DNA of 57,659 bases, taken from Gemmatimonadota bacterium (GTDB lineage: Bacteria > Gemmatimonadota > Gemmatimonadetes > Gemmatimonadales > Gemmatimonadaceae). The position numbers and the translations under genes are program-made. Shown here in pieces: positions 38,155 to 47,537 of the stretch. Each line of letters starts with the position of its first letter. The first letter of the stretch is position 1. The DNA lies in assembly GCA_014192065.1 (NCBI GenBank), contig BJHH01000008.1, positions 1 through 57,659 of the forward strand, in the 5' to 3' direction. Below the pieces are notes generated by a model. That model searched no databases and had not been told where the DNA came from. It saw only the letters and a list, made by a program, of their open reading frames with translations.

Positions 38155-38658
38155 CTATTCGAACTCGACCAAGGTGGCGCCCTTTTCAACCGGCGACCCC
38201 GGAACCGCGCGTACCACAGTCACCTTGGCGCCAACCGGCGCGCGCAGTTCATTCTCCATCTTCATCGCCTCAATCGCGACGAGCGGCTGACCGGCCTGCA
38301 CCAGATCGCCCGGCGCGACATGGACCCGCACGATGAGGCCCGGCATCGGCGCGAGCAGCGGCACCGGCCCAGCCGGCGGCCGCGAGGCATCAGCCATGTC
38401 GCGGATCGCCCGCGTTCGCTCGTCGAGCGCATCGACCTGGAATCGTCGTCCGGCCAGGCGAAGGATGTAACGCCCGCGCGCGCCATCGTGTCGCACCGTC
38501 ACCCGGTGCAGCGCCTGACCGACCGTCACCAACCGCACCGGGGTGTGCTCGACGTCCTCGATCTTCGCGGAGATCGGCTCGCCGCCGTCAACCCGGGCAA
38601 ACGCGCCGTCGAGTTCGACGACAAAGGAACGGCCATCGATGTCCACGACGTATTTCAT
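38155..38658 (-). CDS. Biotin carboxyl carrier protein of an acyl-CoA carboxylase
   Basis: Carries carboxybiotin between the carboxylase and carboxyltransferase encoded just upstream. The 167-aa protein ends in a biotinyl domain with the biotinylated Lys133 in EAMKMENEL and the flanking LLAPMPGLIVRVHVAPGDLVQAGQPLV. Residues 1-80 form a separate beta-rich domain, as in the C-terminal part of propionyl-CoA or acyl-CoA carboxylase alpha chains, here on its own gene. The ATG overlaps the stop of the methyltransferase gene by 4 nt, so it is coupled to a non-carboxylase gene. Confidence 0.92.
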   Translation of the reverse strand: MKYVVDIDGRSFVVELDGAFARVDGGEPISAKIEDVEHTPVRLVTVGQALHRVTVRHDGARGRYILRLAGRRFQVDALDERTRAIRDMADASRPPAGPVPLLAPMPGLIVRVHVAPGDLVQAGQPLVAIEAMKMENELRAPVGAKVTVVRAVPGSPVEKGATLVEFE

Positions 38659-39929
38659 GCAACGGTCCCCGGCGAAGCCGCTCGTTCGCGTGGCACCAGC
38701 TCCACCACCGTCTCAACGTGGGCGGTCTGCGGAAACATGTCGAACGCCGTCACGGACCGAATGTCCCACGATGGCATCCGTGCGATATCGCGTGCGAGCG
38801 TCGCCGGATCGCAACTCACGTAGATCACGCATGCCGGCGGCGGGCTGGCCGCCTCGATCGCGGCGGTGACCCGCTCGTCCACGCCGGCACGAGGGGGATT
38901 CAAGACAACCAGATCGGCGGGAAGCAGTGCCGCGATCACATCCTCGACCTTGGCGGTGACGGACCGCGACGGGTGCTGCAAACGGGTAGCGGCGTAGGCG
39001 GCGGCTTCCTCATCCAGCTCGACCGCAGTGACGCGGACCTGGTGGGTCTGCAGGAGCGCGCCACGATCCCCCGTCCCAGCGTACGCATCGATCACGTGGG
39101 TTGGCGCATGCGCCATGACACGCTCAGCCACAAATACTTCCATCTGCTCCGCCACGGATGGATTCACCTGACTGAAACTCGCGTGCGGTCCCGCGTCGCC
39201 GCGTTGCGGTCCGATTCGCTGGCGCCTCCCGCCGGCCGGAATCCACCAGAACTGATCGAACGAGCTGAGCCGCGCGGCAAACTGGTCGGCACGGGGCCAC
39301 GCCGCCCCGCCCTCCAGCACGAAGGCACCGCGCGATCCGACGAGGCGCACGGTACCACGCAGGACGGCAGCCTCCGGCAAAGCGTCGGCGGCCGCGAGCA
39401 CCTCGCGCCACAACGCGACCACACGCTCGTCCGTGATCAGGCAATCGCGGAGATCGAACACTGTTGACGGGTCGTGCCACGCATGCATTCCGGCAAACCA
39501 CGAACCGTCAGCGCGCCGGCGAATGGCGAGGGAGAGACGGTGCCGATACCGCCACGGCGCCGTCCCCGCACGAAGCGGCGGCGCGTCCACAACGCGTTTG
39601 CCGATACGACGCAGCGAGTCACGAATGATCCCCCGCTTTGCCTCGTGCTGCGCGTCGAGGGTCATGTGCTGCAACTGGCAACCGCCGCAGTGGTCAATCA
39701 GATAGTGGGCACACGACGGATCCGTGCGCGACGGGGACGGCTGCTCGACGCGCTCGGCGATGCCGCGCGCAAACCGTTTACCGCGCTCGATCCGCGCGAC
39801 CACGCGGTCGCCGGGTGCCGTGCGCGGCACGAACACCACCAGCCCGTCCTGACGCGCCACCCCATCACCACCCACAGCAATCGAGTCGATCTCGAGCATC
39901 ATCGTTTCGGTCATCGGCGATTCGGTCAT
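38655..39929 (-). CDS. TRAM-domain, 4Fe-4S RNA 5-methyluridine methyltransferase (RlmD/TrmA family)
   Basis: SAM-dependent enzyme that methylates C5 of a uridine in rRNA or tRNA. The start at 39929 (MTESPMTET) overlaps the biotin carboxylase stop as ATGA; the upstream ATG at 39968 is inside that gene. The 424-aa product has a TRAM domain (about residues 10-62), iron-sulfur cysteines Cys73, Cys81 and Cys84 (CAHYLIDHCGGC), a SAM site DAYAGTGDRGALL, VVLNPPRAGVD, and the catalytic Cys373 in VSCDPATLARD. The exact target base cannot be told by eye. It lies between two carboxylase subunit genes. Confidence 0.9.
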   Translation of the reverse strand: MTESPMTETMMLEIDSIAVGGDGVARQDGLVVFVPRTAPGDRVVARIERGKRFARGIAERVEQPSPSRTDPSCAHYLIDHCGGCQLQHMTLDAQHEAKRGIIRDSLRRIGKRVVDAPPLRAGTAPWRYRHRLSLAIRRRADGSWFAGMHAWHDPSTVFDLRDCLITDERVVALWREVLAAADALPEAAVLRGTVRLVGSRGAFVLEGGAAWPRADQFAARLSSFDQFWWIPAGGRRQRIGPQRGDAGPHASFSQVNPSVAEQMEVFVAERVMAHAPTHVIDAYAGTGDRGALLQTHQVRVTAVELDEEAAAYAATRLQHPSRSVTAKVEDVIAALLPADLVVLNPPRAGVDERVTAAIEAASPPPACVIYVSCDPATLARDIARMPSWDIRSVTAFDMFPQTAHVETVVELVPRERAASPGTVA

Positions 39930-41437
39930 CGGCGCCGAAGTCCTTGGCGGCGCGCCAGCGCCTCCCACGGCGACTCCGCCGGCGCCGGCGCCGCGGCGAC
40001 ACCGCGCGCACTACTCCCGTTCCGATCGCCAGCGGCAATCAGCGCAGCCGCCACCGCGGCGTCGCGGAGCTCTTCCTCTCCGGCCGGCACCGCGAGCAGC
40101 GAGGGGAGGCGCCGTTCAAGCCACTGGATGTCGATCGCTCCGGCACGAAATTCGGCGTCTTCCATCACGCGGAGGTGAAACTCCCGCGACGTCTCGATGC
40201 CGTCGACGATCAACTCGCGCAGCGCGCGCGCCATGCGCTCGACCGCCTGATCGCGAGTGGTGCCCCAGACGATGAGTTTCGCGAGCATCGGATCGTAGTG
40301 GAGGCCGACCACCGAGCCCGTCTCGATTCCGCCGTCCCAACGCACGCCAGGTCCTGACGGCACATGCAGGTATTCGATGCGTCCCGTGGATGGAAGAAAC
40401 CCGTTGACTGGATCTTCACTCGTCAGGCGGCATTCCATGGCCCAACCACGCGGCGCAATGTCCGCCGCAAACGGAAGCCGCTCACCGGACGCCACGCGAA
40501 TCTGCCACTGCACGAGGTCGATGCCCGTCACGAGTTCGGTCACGGGATGCTCGACCTGGATCCGTGTATTCATTTCGAGGAAGTAGAACGCGCCGTCGCG
40601 GTCGAGCAGAAACTCGCAGGTGCCCGCGTTGACGTACCCTGCCGCTCGCGCAGCGCGCACCGCCGCCTCACCCATGCGCTTGCGTAACGCCGGATCCACG
40701 GCGATGCTCGGCGCCTCCTCAATCATTTTCTGGTGGCGCCGTTGCACCGAACACTCACGCTCGCCGAGCGAGATCACCGTTCCATACTGGTCGGCGAGCA
40801 CCTGAATCTCGACGTGCCGCGGCCCCTCGATGTACTTCTCGATGTACACGGCATCGTCGCCAAACGCGTTCTGGGATTCGCGGCGCGCCGCGTCCCATGC
40901 GCCAGCCATCTCGGCGGCTGAGCGGACGACGCGCATCCCCTTGCCCCCTCCTCCAGCCGCCGCTTTGAGGAGCACCGGGAAGCCAAAGGTCGTTGCCACC
41001 GCTACGGCCTCTTCGGAACTGCTAAGGGCTTGCGTCGTACCCGGCACGATCGGCACGTCGTGCGCCACGGCCAGCGTGCGCGCGGCGGTCTTGGAGCCCA
41101 AGGCCGCGATGGCCTCAGCCGGTGGACCGATCCAGACGAGCCCGGCGTCGCGGACCGCGCGGGCGAACCACTCGCGCTCCGAAAGAAAGCCGTATCCCGG
41201 ATGGATCGCGTCGGCACCGGCCGTCAGCGCGGCGGCGATGATCACGTCACCCTTCAAGTAGCTCTCGGATGACGGCGACGGCCCGATGTGCACGGCCTCG
41301 TCGGCCTCGCGCACATGGGGCGCGTGCGCGTCCGCATCGGAATAGACGGCGACCGAGCGCACGTCCAGTTCGCGACACGCCCGCACCACGCGGAGCGCAA
41401 TCTCTCCGCGATTGGCGATCAGTACCTTGCGCAGCAT
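39926..41437 (-). CDS. Biotin carboxylase subunit of an acyl-CoA carboxylase
   Basis: ATP-grasp enzyme that carboxylates biotin. Length 503 aa. Motifs: MLRKVLIANRGEIALRVVRACRE, AIHPGYGFLSE, AAAGGGGKGMRVV, ERECSVQRRHQKMIEEAPS, NTRIQVEHPVTELVTGIDLV, YDPMLAKLIVWG. There is no C-terminal biotinyl domain; that is on the separate gene at 38155. The terminal 60 residues are an Ala-rich extension. It abuts the carboxyltransferase gene (TAG then ATG) and may serve propionyl-CoA, acetyl-CoA or both; accC of the AccABCD complex is not otherwise seen here. Confidence 0.93.
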   Translation of the reverse strand: MLRKVLIANRGEIALRVVRACRELDVRSVAVYSDADAHAPHVREADEAVHIGPSPSSESYLKGDVIIAAALTAGADAIHPGYGFLSEREWFARAVRDAGLVWIGPPAEAIAALGSKTAARTLAVAHDVPIVPGTTQALSSSEEAVAVATTFGFPVLLKAAAGGGGKGMRVVRSAAEMAGAWDAARRESQNAFGDDAVYIEKYIEGPRHVEIQVLADQYGTVISLGERECSVQRRHQKMIEEAPSIAVDPALRKRMGEAAVRAARAAGYVNAGTCEFLLDRDGAFYFLEMNTRIQVEHPVTELVTGIDLVQWQIRVASGERLPFAADIAPRGWAMECRLTSEDPVNGFLPSTGRIEYLHVPSGPGVRWDGGIETGSVVGLHYDPMLAKLIVWGTTRDQAVERMARALRELIVDGIETSREFHLRVMEDAEFRAGAIDIQWLERRLPSLLAVPAGEEELRDAAVAAALIAAGDRNGSSARGVAAAPAPAESPWEALARRQGLRRR

Positions 41438-42988
41438 CTAGAGCGGGATGTTCCCGTGCTTCTTGGGCGGATTCGAGTCGCGCTTACCTCGCAGCGACTC
41501 CAGCGCCTCGATCAACCGCGGGCGTGTATCGGCCGGGTCAATGATGTCATCCACGTAGCCGCGGGCCGCCGCCACGTACGGATTGGCGAACTTCTCGGTG
41601 TACTCACGCACGCGCCACTCGGTGGCCGCTGCGGGGTCCGGCGACTCGGCGATTTCCTTGCGGAAGAGAATCTCGACGGCTCCCTTGGGACCCATCACGG
41701 CAATCTCCGCCGTCGGCCACGCCACGTTGTAGTCGCCGCGGATATGCTTGGAACTCATCACGTCGTACGCGCCGCCATACGCCTTGCGCGTGATCACCGT
41801 GAGCTTCGGCACCGTCGCTTCGCAGTACGCATACAGCAGCTTGGCGCCGTGCCTGATAATGCCGCCATGCTCCTGCGCGAGCCCGGGCAAAAAGCCGGGC
41901 ACATCCTCAAACGTCACGATAGGGACATTGAAGGCGTCGCAAAACCGAATGAACCGCGCGGCCTTCGTACTCGCCTCGATGTCGAGCACCCCCGCGAGCA
42001 TGGCAGGTTGATTCGCGACGATACCAACGCTGAATCCGCCCAGGTGCGCGAATCCGCAGATGATATTCTGTGCGTAGTCCGCCTGCACTTCGAGGAATTC
42101 GGCGTCATCGATCACTCGACGGAGCACTTCGTGCATGTCGTACGGCTTGTTCGGGCTGTCGGGCACGATGTCGCGCAGCGACTCGTCCCGTCGATGGCGC
42201 GGGTCCTCTCCTTTCCCCCTGGGGGGCGCATCGACATTGTTCGACGGGATGTACCGCATCAGCCGCCGGATGCCATCCAATAGCTCGAGTTCGCTCGCGC
42301 ACGTGAAGTGCGAGACGCCACTGATCGCGCCGTGGGTTTCGGCGCCGCCGAGTTGCTCCATCGTCACGTCTTCGTGCGTGACGGTCTTCACCACGTTCGG
42401 GCCGGTGACGAACATGTAGCTCGTCCCGCGCGCCATGAACACAAAGTCGGTGATCGCCGGCGAGTAGACCGCTCCGCCGGCGCAGGGCCCGAGAATCGCC
42501 GAGATCTGGGGCACCACGCCCGAGGCCATCGTGTTTCGCAGAAAGATTTCCGCGTAGCCACCAAGCGAGACCACGCCTTCCTGGATCCGCGCACCACCAG
42601 AATCATTGAGCCCGATCATCGGCGCGCCGTTTCGCACCGCGAGATCCAGCACCTTGCAGATCTTCTCGGCATGCGTTTCGGAGAGCGAGCCGCCAAAGAC
42701 GGTGAAGTCTTGGGAGAATACGTAGACCAGCCGACCGTCGATCCGGCCAAAGCCGGTGACCACTCCGTCACCGTAGGGACGTTGCGTTTCGAGGCCGAAG
42801 TCTGTTGACCGATGCGTCACGAAGCGATCGAGCTCGACGAACGACCCTTCGTCAAGCAAGGCGTCGAGGCGCTCGCGGGCGGACAGTTTCCCCTTGTCGT
42901 GCTGAGCTTTCACACGTTGGGGGCCGCCGCCCTCTTCGGACTGTTGGCGGCGTTGGTCGAGCAGGTCGAGTTTTTCGCGCATGGACAT
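41438..42988 (-). CDS. pccB: Acyl-CoA (probably propionyl-CoA) carboxylase carboxyltransferase subunit
   Basis: Transfers CO2 from carboxybiotin to an acyl-CoA, most likely propionyl-CoA to give methylmalonyl-CoA. The 516-aa protein contains both crotonase-fold halves, with [20 protein letters not shown] in the first and [51 protein letters not shown] in the second. [22 protein letters not shown] matches the propionyl/methylmalonyl subgroup. It is the first gene of a four-gene operon; the 82-nt upstream gap shows no strong promoter. Substrate is inferred from sequence likeness only. Confidence 0.9.
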   Translation of the reverse strand: MSMREKLDLLDQRRQQSEEGGGPQRVKAQHDKGKLSARERLDALLDEGSFVELDRFVTHRSTDFGLETQRPYGDGVVTGFGRIDGRLVYVFSQDFTVFGGSLSETHAEKICKVLDLAVRNGAPMIGLNDSGGARIQEGVVSLGGYAEIFLRNTMASGVVPQISAILGPCAGGAVYSPAITDFVFMARGTSYMFVTGPNVVKTVTHEDVTMEQLGGAETHGAISGVSHFTCASELELLDGIRRLMRYIPSNNVDAPPRGKGEDPRHRRDESLRDIVPDSPNKPYDMHEVLRRVIDDAEFLEVQADYAQNIICGFAHLGGFSVGIVANQPAMLAGVLDIEASTKAARFIRFCDAFNVPIVTFEDVPGFLPGLAQEHGGIIRHGAKLLYAYCEATVPKLTVITRKAYGGAYDVMSSKHIRGDYNVAWPTAEIAVMGPKGAVEILFRKEIAESPDPAAATEWRVREYTEKFANPYVAAARGYVDDIIDPADTRPRLIEALESLRGKRDSNPPKKHGNIPL

Positions 42989-43070
42989 ACGACAAAATCA
43001 ACGTACCGCGAAATGGCGTGTCCAGTGGCGCGAGGTAATGCGATACGGCAGCCTCACCGTCAGTCGTCCG

Positions 43071-43898
43071 TTACTCGCTTGCCTGATGCCACCGATTCGC
43101 CAGAGCAAGCCGGCGCTCGACGTCGCGCCGGCTCCCACCCGCCACCGCCGCACAGAGCCGGTGCAGCGTGCGTGCGTAGCGGCGCAGCACGGGCACGATC
43201 TGGTCTGCGTTGTCGATGGCGATGGCCGACCAGACGCGGCGATCCGAGCCCGCGAGTCGCGACACATCGCGCCCGCCAGGTCCCAGCGCGTCACGACCCA
43301 CACCAGCGCTAGCGAGCGTTATCCCAAGAGCGCTCGACACGAGCTGCGGCAGGTGGCTCGCCGCAGCTAACAGGCGATCGTGCTGAGCGGCGGAGAGTTC
43401 GCGGGGACGCCCACCGAGGGCGCGCCAGAACTGCCGCGCCCGTCTGAGCGTAGCCGGCGACACCGATGACGTCGGAGTGAGAAAGACCGTGGCGCCATGA
43501 AACCGATCCGGTCGCGACGCATGCCATCCGGCGCGATGGTCGCCGGCGAGCGGGTGCGCTCCGACGAATCGCCCGCCAAGTCCAGCCGCGGCGGCCGCGC
43601 GCACAATTGACCGCTTCGTGCTTCCTACGTCCGTCACAAGCGGCACGTTGGCGAGCGACCCAGCCAAGCGACCGATCAGCCGGGACGCGGCGGACACCGG
43701 CACGGCGATGACGCAGACGTCGCACGATGCGAGGGCCGTATACCCGCGCCCTGACGCCGGCACGATGATGCCCGCACGGCGGGCCGCGCGCAACACCGCT
43801 GCCGAGCGATCAAAGCCAACGACCTCGTGACCGCCAGCCGCGAGGTCGCGCGCGACCGAACCGCCGATCATGCCAAGTCCGATCACCGCCACTCTCAC
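43071..43898 (-). CDS. tyrA: Prephenate dehydrogenase
   Basis: NAD(P)-dependent decarboxylating dehydrogenase making 4-hydroxyphenylpyruvate for tyrosine. The 275-aa product has the Rossmann start VIGLGMIGGSVARDLA, TDVGSTKRSIV, the catalytic His region FVGAHPLAGDHRAGW, then the dimerisation domain with HDRLLAAASHLPQLVSSAL. No ACT domain is present. Its GTG overlaps the chorismate mutase stop (GTGA, 43898-43895). An arogenate-specific enzyme cannot be excluded. Confidence 0.93.
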   Translation of the reverse strand: MRVAVIGLGMIGGSVARDLAAGGHEVVGFDRSAAVLRAARRAGIIVPASGRGYTALASCDVCVIAVPVSAASRLIGRLAGSLANVPLVTDVGSTKRSIVRAAAAAGLGGRFVGAHPLAGDHRAGWHASRPDRFHGATVFLTPTSSVSPATLRRARQFWRALGGRPRELSAAQHDRLLAAASHLPQLVSSALGITLASAGVGRDALGPGGRDVSRLAGSDRRVWSAIAIDNADQIVPVLRRYARTLHRLCAAVAGGSRRDVERRLALANRWHQASE

Positions 43899-44215
43899 TT
43901 CGCCGCCCGTGCCGCACTCATCCGCGCGTGGATCTGCTCGCTTCGGCAGAGCGCGATGACGCTCCAGAAGAGCGAACGCACCTCTTCGGCGGGCATACCG
44001 AGTTCACGCGCCCGGGTTGCCACGCGGCGCACCACCCGCGCCTCGCGCGCGGGATCCAGCACGGGAAGGCCGGCCACCAGCTTCGCCCGGCCGATGCCAC
44101 GCGCGAGGGTCATCCGCCGCTGGAGCAGCGCCAGCAGCGCGTCGTCAGTCTTTTCGATTCGGGTCCGCAACGACTCGATCGCTGCGGCGCCCTTTGCATC
44201 GCGTTGCTGGTTCAT
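43895..44215 (-). CDS. Chorismate mutase (AroQ type)
   Basis: All-helical enzyme that rearranges chorismate to prephenate. The 106-aa product shows the AroQ pattern IESLRTRIEKTDDALLALLQRRMTLARGIGRAK, DPAREARVVRRV, and a final helix LFWSVIALCRSEQ. Conserved catalytic Arg and Lys residues lie in these helices. It is free-standing rather than fused to TyrA or DAHP synthase, but its start overlaps the DAHP synthase stop by 1 nt and its stop overlaps tyrA, so the three steps are coupled. Confidence 0.9.
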   Translation of the reverse strand: MNQQRDAKGAAAIESLRTRIEKTDDALLALLQRRMTLARGIGRAKLVAGLPVLDPAREARVVRRVATRARELGMPAEEVRSLFWSVIALCRSEQIHARMSAARAAK

Positions 44216-45297
44216 CAGGATGCTCCCGCGCCGACAGCATCGGGCGGCGTGTTGACATGCAGCACATTGGGTGGCGCCATCGTCCGCCCGGCCGCCGCCG
44301 CAAACGCACGAAGCCGCGTCATGACGTTGGTGAACTCGTCGGGGGTCAGCGACTGCTCGGCGTCCGACCGCGCGGTCGACGGCGTGGGGTGGACTTCGAT
44401 CATGAGCCCGTCGGCGCCCGCGGCGATGGCGGCGAACGAGAGCGGCGCGACGAGCCAGGACTTTCCGCCTGCGTGACTTGGATCGACGATCACCGGCAGG
44501 TGCGTTTCCCGCTTGAGCACGGGGATCGCTCCTACGTCGAGAGTATTTCTCGTCGCCGTTTCAAAAGTGCGTATCCCACGCTCGCAGAGCACTACCTGGT
44601 CATTCCCGCGCGCCAGAATGTACTCGGCGGCCAGCAGCAGTTCCTCGATCGTGCCGGAGAGCCCGCGCTTCAACAACACCGGCCGCCGCACGTCGCCCAC
44701 CGCCGAAAGGAGCGCAAAGTTTTGCATGTTTCGTGCGCCGATCTGCAACATGTCGGCGTGCTCCGCCACAACGTCCACCTGCCGCGTGTCCATGACCTCG
44801 GTCACGATCGGTAGCCCAGTCTCGGCGCGGACTTCGGCGAGCAAAGCCAGCGCCTCCTCTCCCAATCCGCGAAACGCATACGGCGACGAGCGCGGCTTAT
44901 ACGCCCCGCCTCGCAAAAGCGTCGCGCCAGCGGCGCGCACCGATGCCGCCGCGCTGAACAACATCTCGCGTCCTTCCACGGAGCACGGCCCGGCGATCAC
45001 CGCAAGTTCGTTCCCTCCGATCGCCGCGCCAGCTCCCTCGCCGACGACGACGATGGTCGGGTCTGCCCGGAACTCGCGCGCCACCTGCCGATACGGCTTG
45101 AGCACCGGAATGACGCTCTCGACGCCAGCTAGGGTCGCGAGGCCGACCTCGGCGAGCATCCGCTCATCCCCGATACACCCGACAATCGTGCGGTGTTCGC
45201 CGCGCGAGAGGTGTGTCTGAAGTCCGGCGCGCTCGACGGCTTCTCGGATGGCGTCGAGTTCGGCGTCGGTGATGTGTGGGCGGGTGACAATAATCAT
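44215..45297 (-). CDS. aroF: DAHP synthase with N-terminal regulatory domain
   Basis: First step of the shikimate pathway (phosphoenolpyruvate plus erythrose 4-phosphate). The 360-aa protein has an N-terminal ferredoxin-like domain (residues 1-75, [17 protein letters not shown]) as in the Thermotoga-type enzyme, where it mediates feedback inhibition, and a TIM barrel with [55 protein letters not shown] and [11 protein letters not shown]. The first of three overlapping aromatic genes, placed after the rpsA terminator, so it presumably has its own promoter in 45298-45351, though none is clear. Confidence 0.94.
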   Translation of the reverse strand: MIIVTRPHITDAELDAIREAVERAGLQTHLSRGEHRTIVGCIGDERMLAEVGLATLAGVESVIPVLKPYRQVAREFRADPTIVVVGEGAGAAIGGNELAVIAGPCSVEGREMLFSAAASVRAAGATLLRGGAYKPRSSPYAFRGLGEEALALLAEVRAETGLPIVTEVMDTRQVDVVAEHADMLQIGARNMQNFALLSAVGDVRRPVLLKRGLSGTIEELLLAAEYILARGNDQVVLCERGIRTFETATRNTLDVGAIPVLKRETHLPVIVDPSHAGGKSWLVAPLSFAAIAAGADGLMIEVHPTPSTARSDAEQSLTPDEFTNVMTRLRAFAAAAGRTMAPPNVLHVNTPPDAVGAGAS

Positions 45298-45351
45298 TGG
45301 GGATTTGCCTGAATGGGGTCAAGAACGCCGGATGACGACCGGACAATAACA

Positions 45352-45381
45352 ACGGGCCCGTGGAGTGTTCCACGGGCCCGT
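45352..45381 (-). terminator. Terminator after rpsA / small ORF
   Basis: A 13-bp perfect stem (ACGGGCCCGTGGA/TCCACGGGCCCGT, 4-nt loop) is followed on the minus strand by TTGTTATTGT. It lies 26 nt beyond the small ORF stop and 179 nt beyond the rpsA stop, so both would be on the same transcript. Confidence 0.8.
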
Positions 45382-45407
45382 GAAGTGTTCGCAGGACTGA
45401 ATCGGTG

Positions 45408-45494
45408 CTAGCTGCGCAACGCTCCAGCCGAGCGGCCCGTGTAGCGGCCGGCGGCGTGATAATAGCGGTAATAGGAGGCGTAGCGGCTGTTCAT
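45408..45494 (-). CDS. Candidate 28-aa Tyr/Arg-rich small protein
   Basis: ATG at 45494-45492 to TAG at 45410-45408 encodes 28 residues, with 6 Tyr and 5 Arg, including SYYRYYHAAGRYTGRS. It lies between rpsA and the terminator at 45352-45381, within the expected rpsA transcript. No good Shine-Dalgarno is directly upstream; a 6-codon ORF (ATG at 45511-45509) ends in a TGA that overlaps this ATG as ATGA, which could allow re-initiation. I do not recognise the protein. It may be only untranslated sequence. Confidence 0.35.
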   Translation of the reverse strand: MNSRYASYYRYYHAAGRYTGRSAGALRS

Positions 45495-45514
45495 AGGCGG
45501 AGGCGAAGCATGGC

Positions 45515-45550
45515 TTCCCGCACCGTGGCAGTCAAGCCACGATGCGGGAA
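45515..45550 (-). other. Hairpin between rpsA and the small ORF
   Basis: TTCCCGCA/TGCGGGAA and CGTGGC/GCCACG form a 14-bp stem with one C-A mismatch and a 6-nt loop, 9 nt after the rpsA stop. There is no T tract on the minus strand, so termination is unlikely; it may protect the rpsA mRNA 3' side. Confidence 0.6.
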
Positions 45551-45559
45551 ACCCAATGC

Positions 45560-47383
45560 TTAGTTCTCGTCGTCGGGTACGGCGCTCATGTCGACCGGCG
45601 GCACGGCGGCGACTTCGTCTTCCGAATGGATCTTGGAGGGCTCGGCCGGACGCTCCTGTCCGTCGGGAATGCTCACCACGCCCAGCACGATGCGGCGGTG
45701 GATCGGATCGACTTCGAGCACCCGTACCTGCAGGTCCATCGCTTCCCACGCCACTTCGGCGGGGCTGTCGACGTTCGTCCCGGTGGTGCTGAGGTGCGAG
45801 AGCGGCACGAATCCTTCGATGTCGTTTCCGATGTCCACGACCACACCCTTGTCCATCAAGCGCACGACCTTGCCCGGCAGTTCCGTACCAACCGGGTAGT
45901 TCTCGCCGATCTTCAGCCACGGATCGTCCTGCGCCTGCTTGAGGCCGAGCGAGATGCGCTTGTTGTCACCATCGATGTTCAGGATGACGACGTTCACGTC
46001 GTCGCCCTTCTTCACGACGTCTGAGGGGTGTTGCACGCGCTTGGTCCAGCTCATATCGGAGATATGGATCAGGCCGTCGATGCCCGGCTCGATTTCGACG
46101 AAGGCGCCGAACGAGGTCAGGTTGCGGACCTTCCCCGAGAGACGCGTACCGACCGGGTACTTCTCCGGCAGCACCATCCACGGATCCTGCTCGGTCTGCT
46201 TCATGCCGAGCGAGATCTTTTCTTCGGTCGGGTCGACCTTGAGCACCACCGCTTCGATGGCCTCGCCGATCGAGACGAGCTTCGAGGGGTGGCGCACGTT
46301 GCGCGTCCAGCTCATTTCACTGATGTGCACGAGGCCTTCGATGCCTGGCTCGAGCTCGATGAAGGCACCGTAGTTCGTGATCGATACGACCTTACCCGAG
46401 ACGCGCGTACCCACCGGATACTTCGCGGCCACGTCCTTCCACGGGTAGCTCTGGAGCTGCTTCAGTCCGAGCGAAATGCGCTCGCGCTCCCAGTCGATGT
46501 CGAGCACCTTGATCTCCAGTTCCATCCCGATCTGCACCATCTCGGTCGGATGCTGGATGCGGCCCCACGACATGTCAGTGATGTGCAACAGGCCGTCGAC
46601 GCCACCGAGGTCGATGAATGCACCGAAGTCCGTGATGTTCTTGACGACGCCCTTGCGCACCTGATCCTTCTGGAGCTCCTTCATCAACTTCTCGCGCTTT
46701 CCGGCGCGCTCGGTCTCCAGGATCACGCGGCGCGAGACCACGATGTTGCGGCGGCGCTTGTTGAGCTTGATGATTTTAAATTCGTACTTCTGGCCGAGCA
46801 AGTCGTCGATGTTCGGCACGCGACGGAGCGCGATCTGCGAACCCGGGAGGAAGGCGTCGACACCCATGAGATCGACGACCACGCCGCCCTTGATCTTCTT
46901 GACGAGCACGCCTTCGACCGGCTGGTCGGACTCGTAGGCCACGCGGATTTTCTCCCACACCCGCATGAAGTCGGCCTTCTTCTTCGACAGGACGACGGAG
47001 CCTTCCTGATCCTCAAGGTGCTCGAGCAAAACTTCGACTTCGTCGCCCGGCTTGAGATCGGGCATGTCCTTGAACTCTTCCATCGGGATCGAGCCTTCCG
47101 ACTTGAACCCGATGTCGAGCACGACGAGGTTGTCGCGCATCTCCAACACAATCGCCTTGACGATCTCGCCTTCTTCGATCGCGGCCAAGGTGCCGTTGTA
47201 CATATCCATCATCGCCTCGTAGTCGGACGACGAGTATTCGTCTTCCTCGTACAGCTCGGGGCGGCGGTTGCTCAGGGGGCGAAGCTGCGCCTTTTGCAGG
47301 TCGCGCTTTTCGCGGGCGGTCAGTGCGGCGGCTTCGGACGGCGCGGCTTCGTCTGACGGCACGACGGGCGTTTCAGTAGTCAC
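45560..47383 (-). CDS. rpsA: 30S ribosomal protein S1
   Basis: Largest ribosomal protein; binds mRNA leaders. Six S1 (OB-fold) domains are visible in order, starting EEGEIVKAIVLEMRDNLVVL, DQPVEGVLVKKIKGGVVV, DQVRKGVVKNITDFGAFID, YPVGTRVSGKVVSITNYGAF, YPVGTRLSGKVRNLTSFGAF and YPVGTELPGKVVRLMDKGVV. The likely start is GTG at 47383 (607 aa), since the open frame to 47512 runs through the promoter at 47468-47496. No Shine-Dalgarno is seen, as is common for rpsA. The leader is about 78 nt. Confidence 0.95.
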   Translation of the reverse strand: MTTETPVVPSDEAAPSEAAALTAREKRDLQKAQLRPLSNRRPELYEEDEYSSSDYEAMMDMYNGTLAAIEEGEIVKAIVLEMRDNLVVLDIGFKSEGSIPMEEFKDMPDLKPGDEVEVLLEHLEDQEGSVVLSKKKADFMRVWEKIRVAYESDQPVEGVLVKKIKGGVVVDLMGVDAFLPGSQIALRRVPNIDDLLGQKYEFKIIKLNKRRRNIVVSRRVILETERAGKREKLMKELQKDQVRKGVVKNITDFGAFIDLGGVDGLLHITDMSWGRIQHPTEMVQIGMELEIKVLDIDWERERISLGLKQLQSYPWKDVAAKYPVGTRVSGKVVSITNYGAFIELEPGIEGLVHISEMSWTRNVRHPSKLVSIGEAIEAVVLKVDPTEEKISLGMKQTEQDPWMVLPEKYPVGTRLSGKVRNLTSFGAFVEIEPGIDGLIHISDMSWTKRVQHPSDVVKKGDDVNVVILNIDGDNKRISLGLKQAQDDPWLKIGENYPVGTELPGKVVRLMDKGVVVDIGNDIEGFVPLSHLSTTGTNVDSPAEVAWEAMDLQVRVLEVDPIHRRIVLGVVSIPDGQERPAEPSKIHSEDEVAAVPPVDMSAVPDDEN

Positions 47384-47467
47384 GTTGGGGTTGTTCGCGA
47401 AGGGTTCGGCTCGTCGCGACGAGGCTGGGTGGAAAACGGTCCGGCAGAAATGCCGAGGGAACCGATT

Positions 47468-47496
47468 AAGATATCGGACACCAGCCCGCGGGTCAA
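47468..47496 (-). promoter_or_regulatory. Promoter of rpsA
   Basis: On the minus strand TTGACC (47496-47491), a 17-bp spacer and TATCTT (47473-47468). The -10 equals that of rpsO. It lies in the divergent gap with the S9 peptidase gene. Confidence 0.75.
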
Positions 47497-47537
47497 CCAA
47501 AACCCGGAACACCGCTCGCTGTAGGCCGGAGGAGCCG

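Noticed and set aside
45408-45920. 170-codon minus-strand frame overlapping the end of rpsA
   Set aside because: Most of it is a shifted frame of rpsA. Only its last 28 codons lie outside rpsA and are listed separately as a small ORF candidate.
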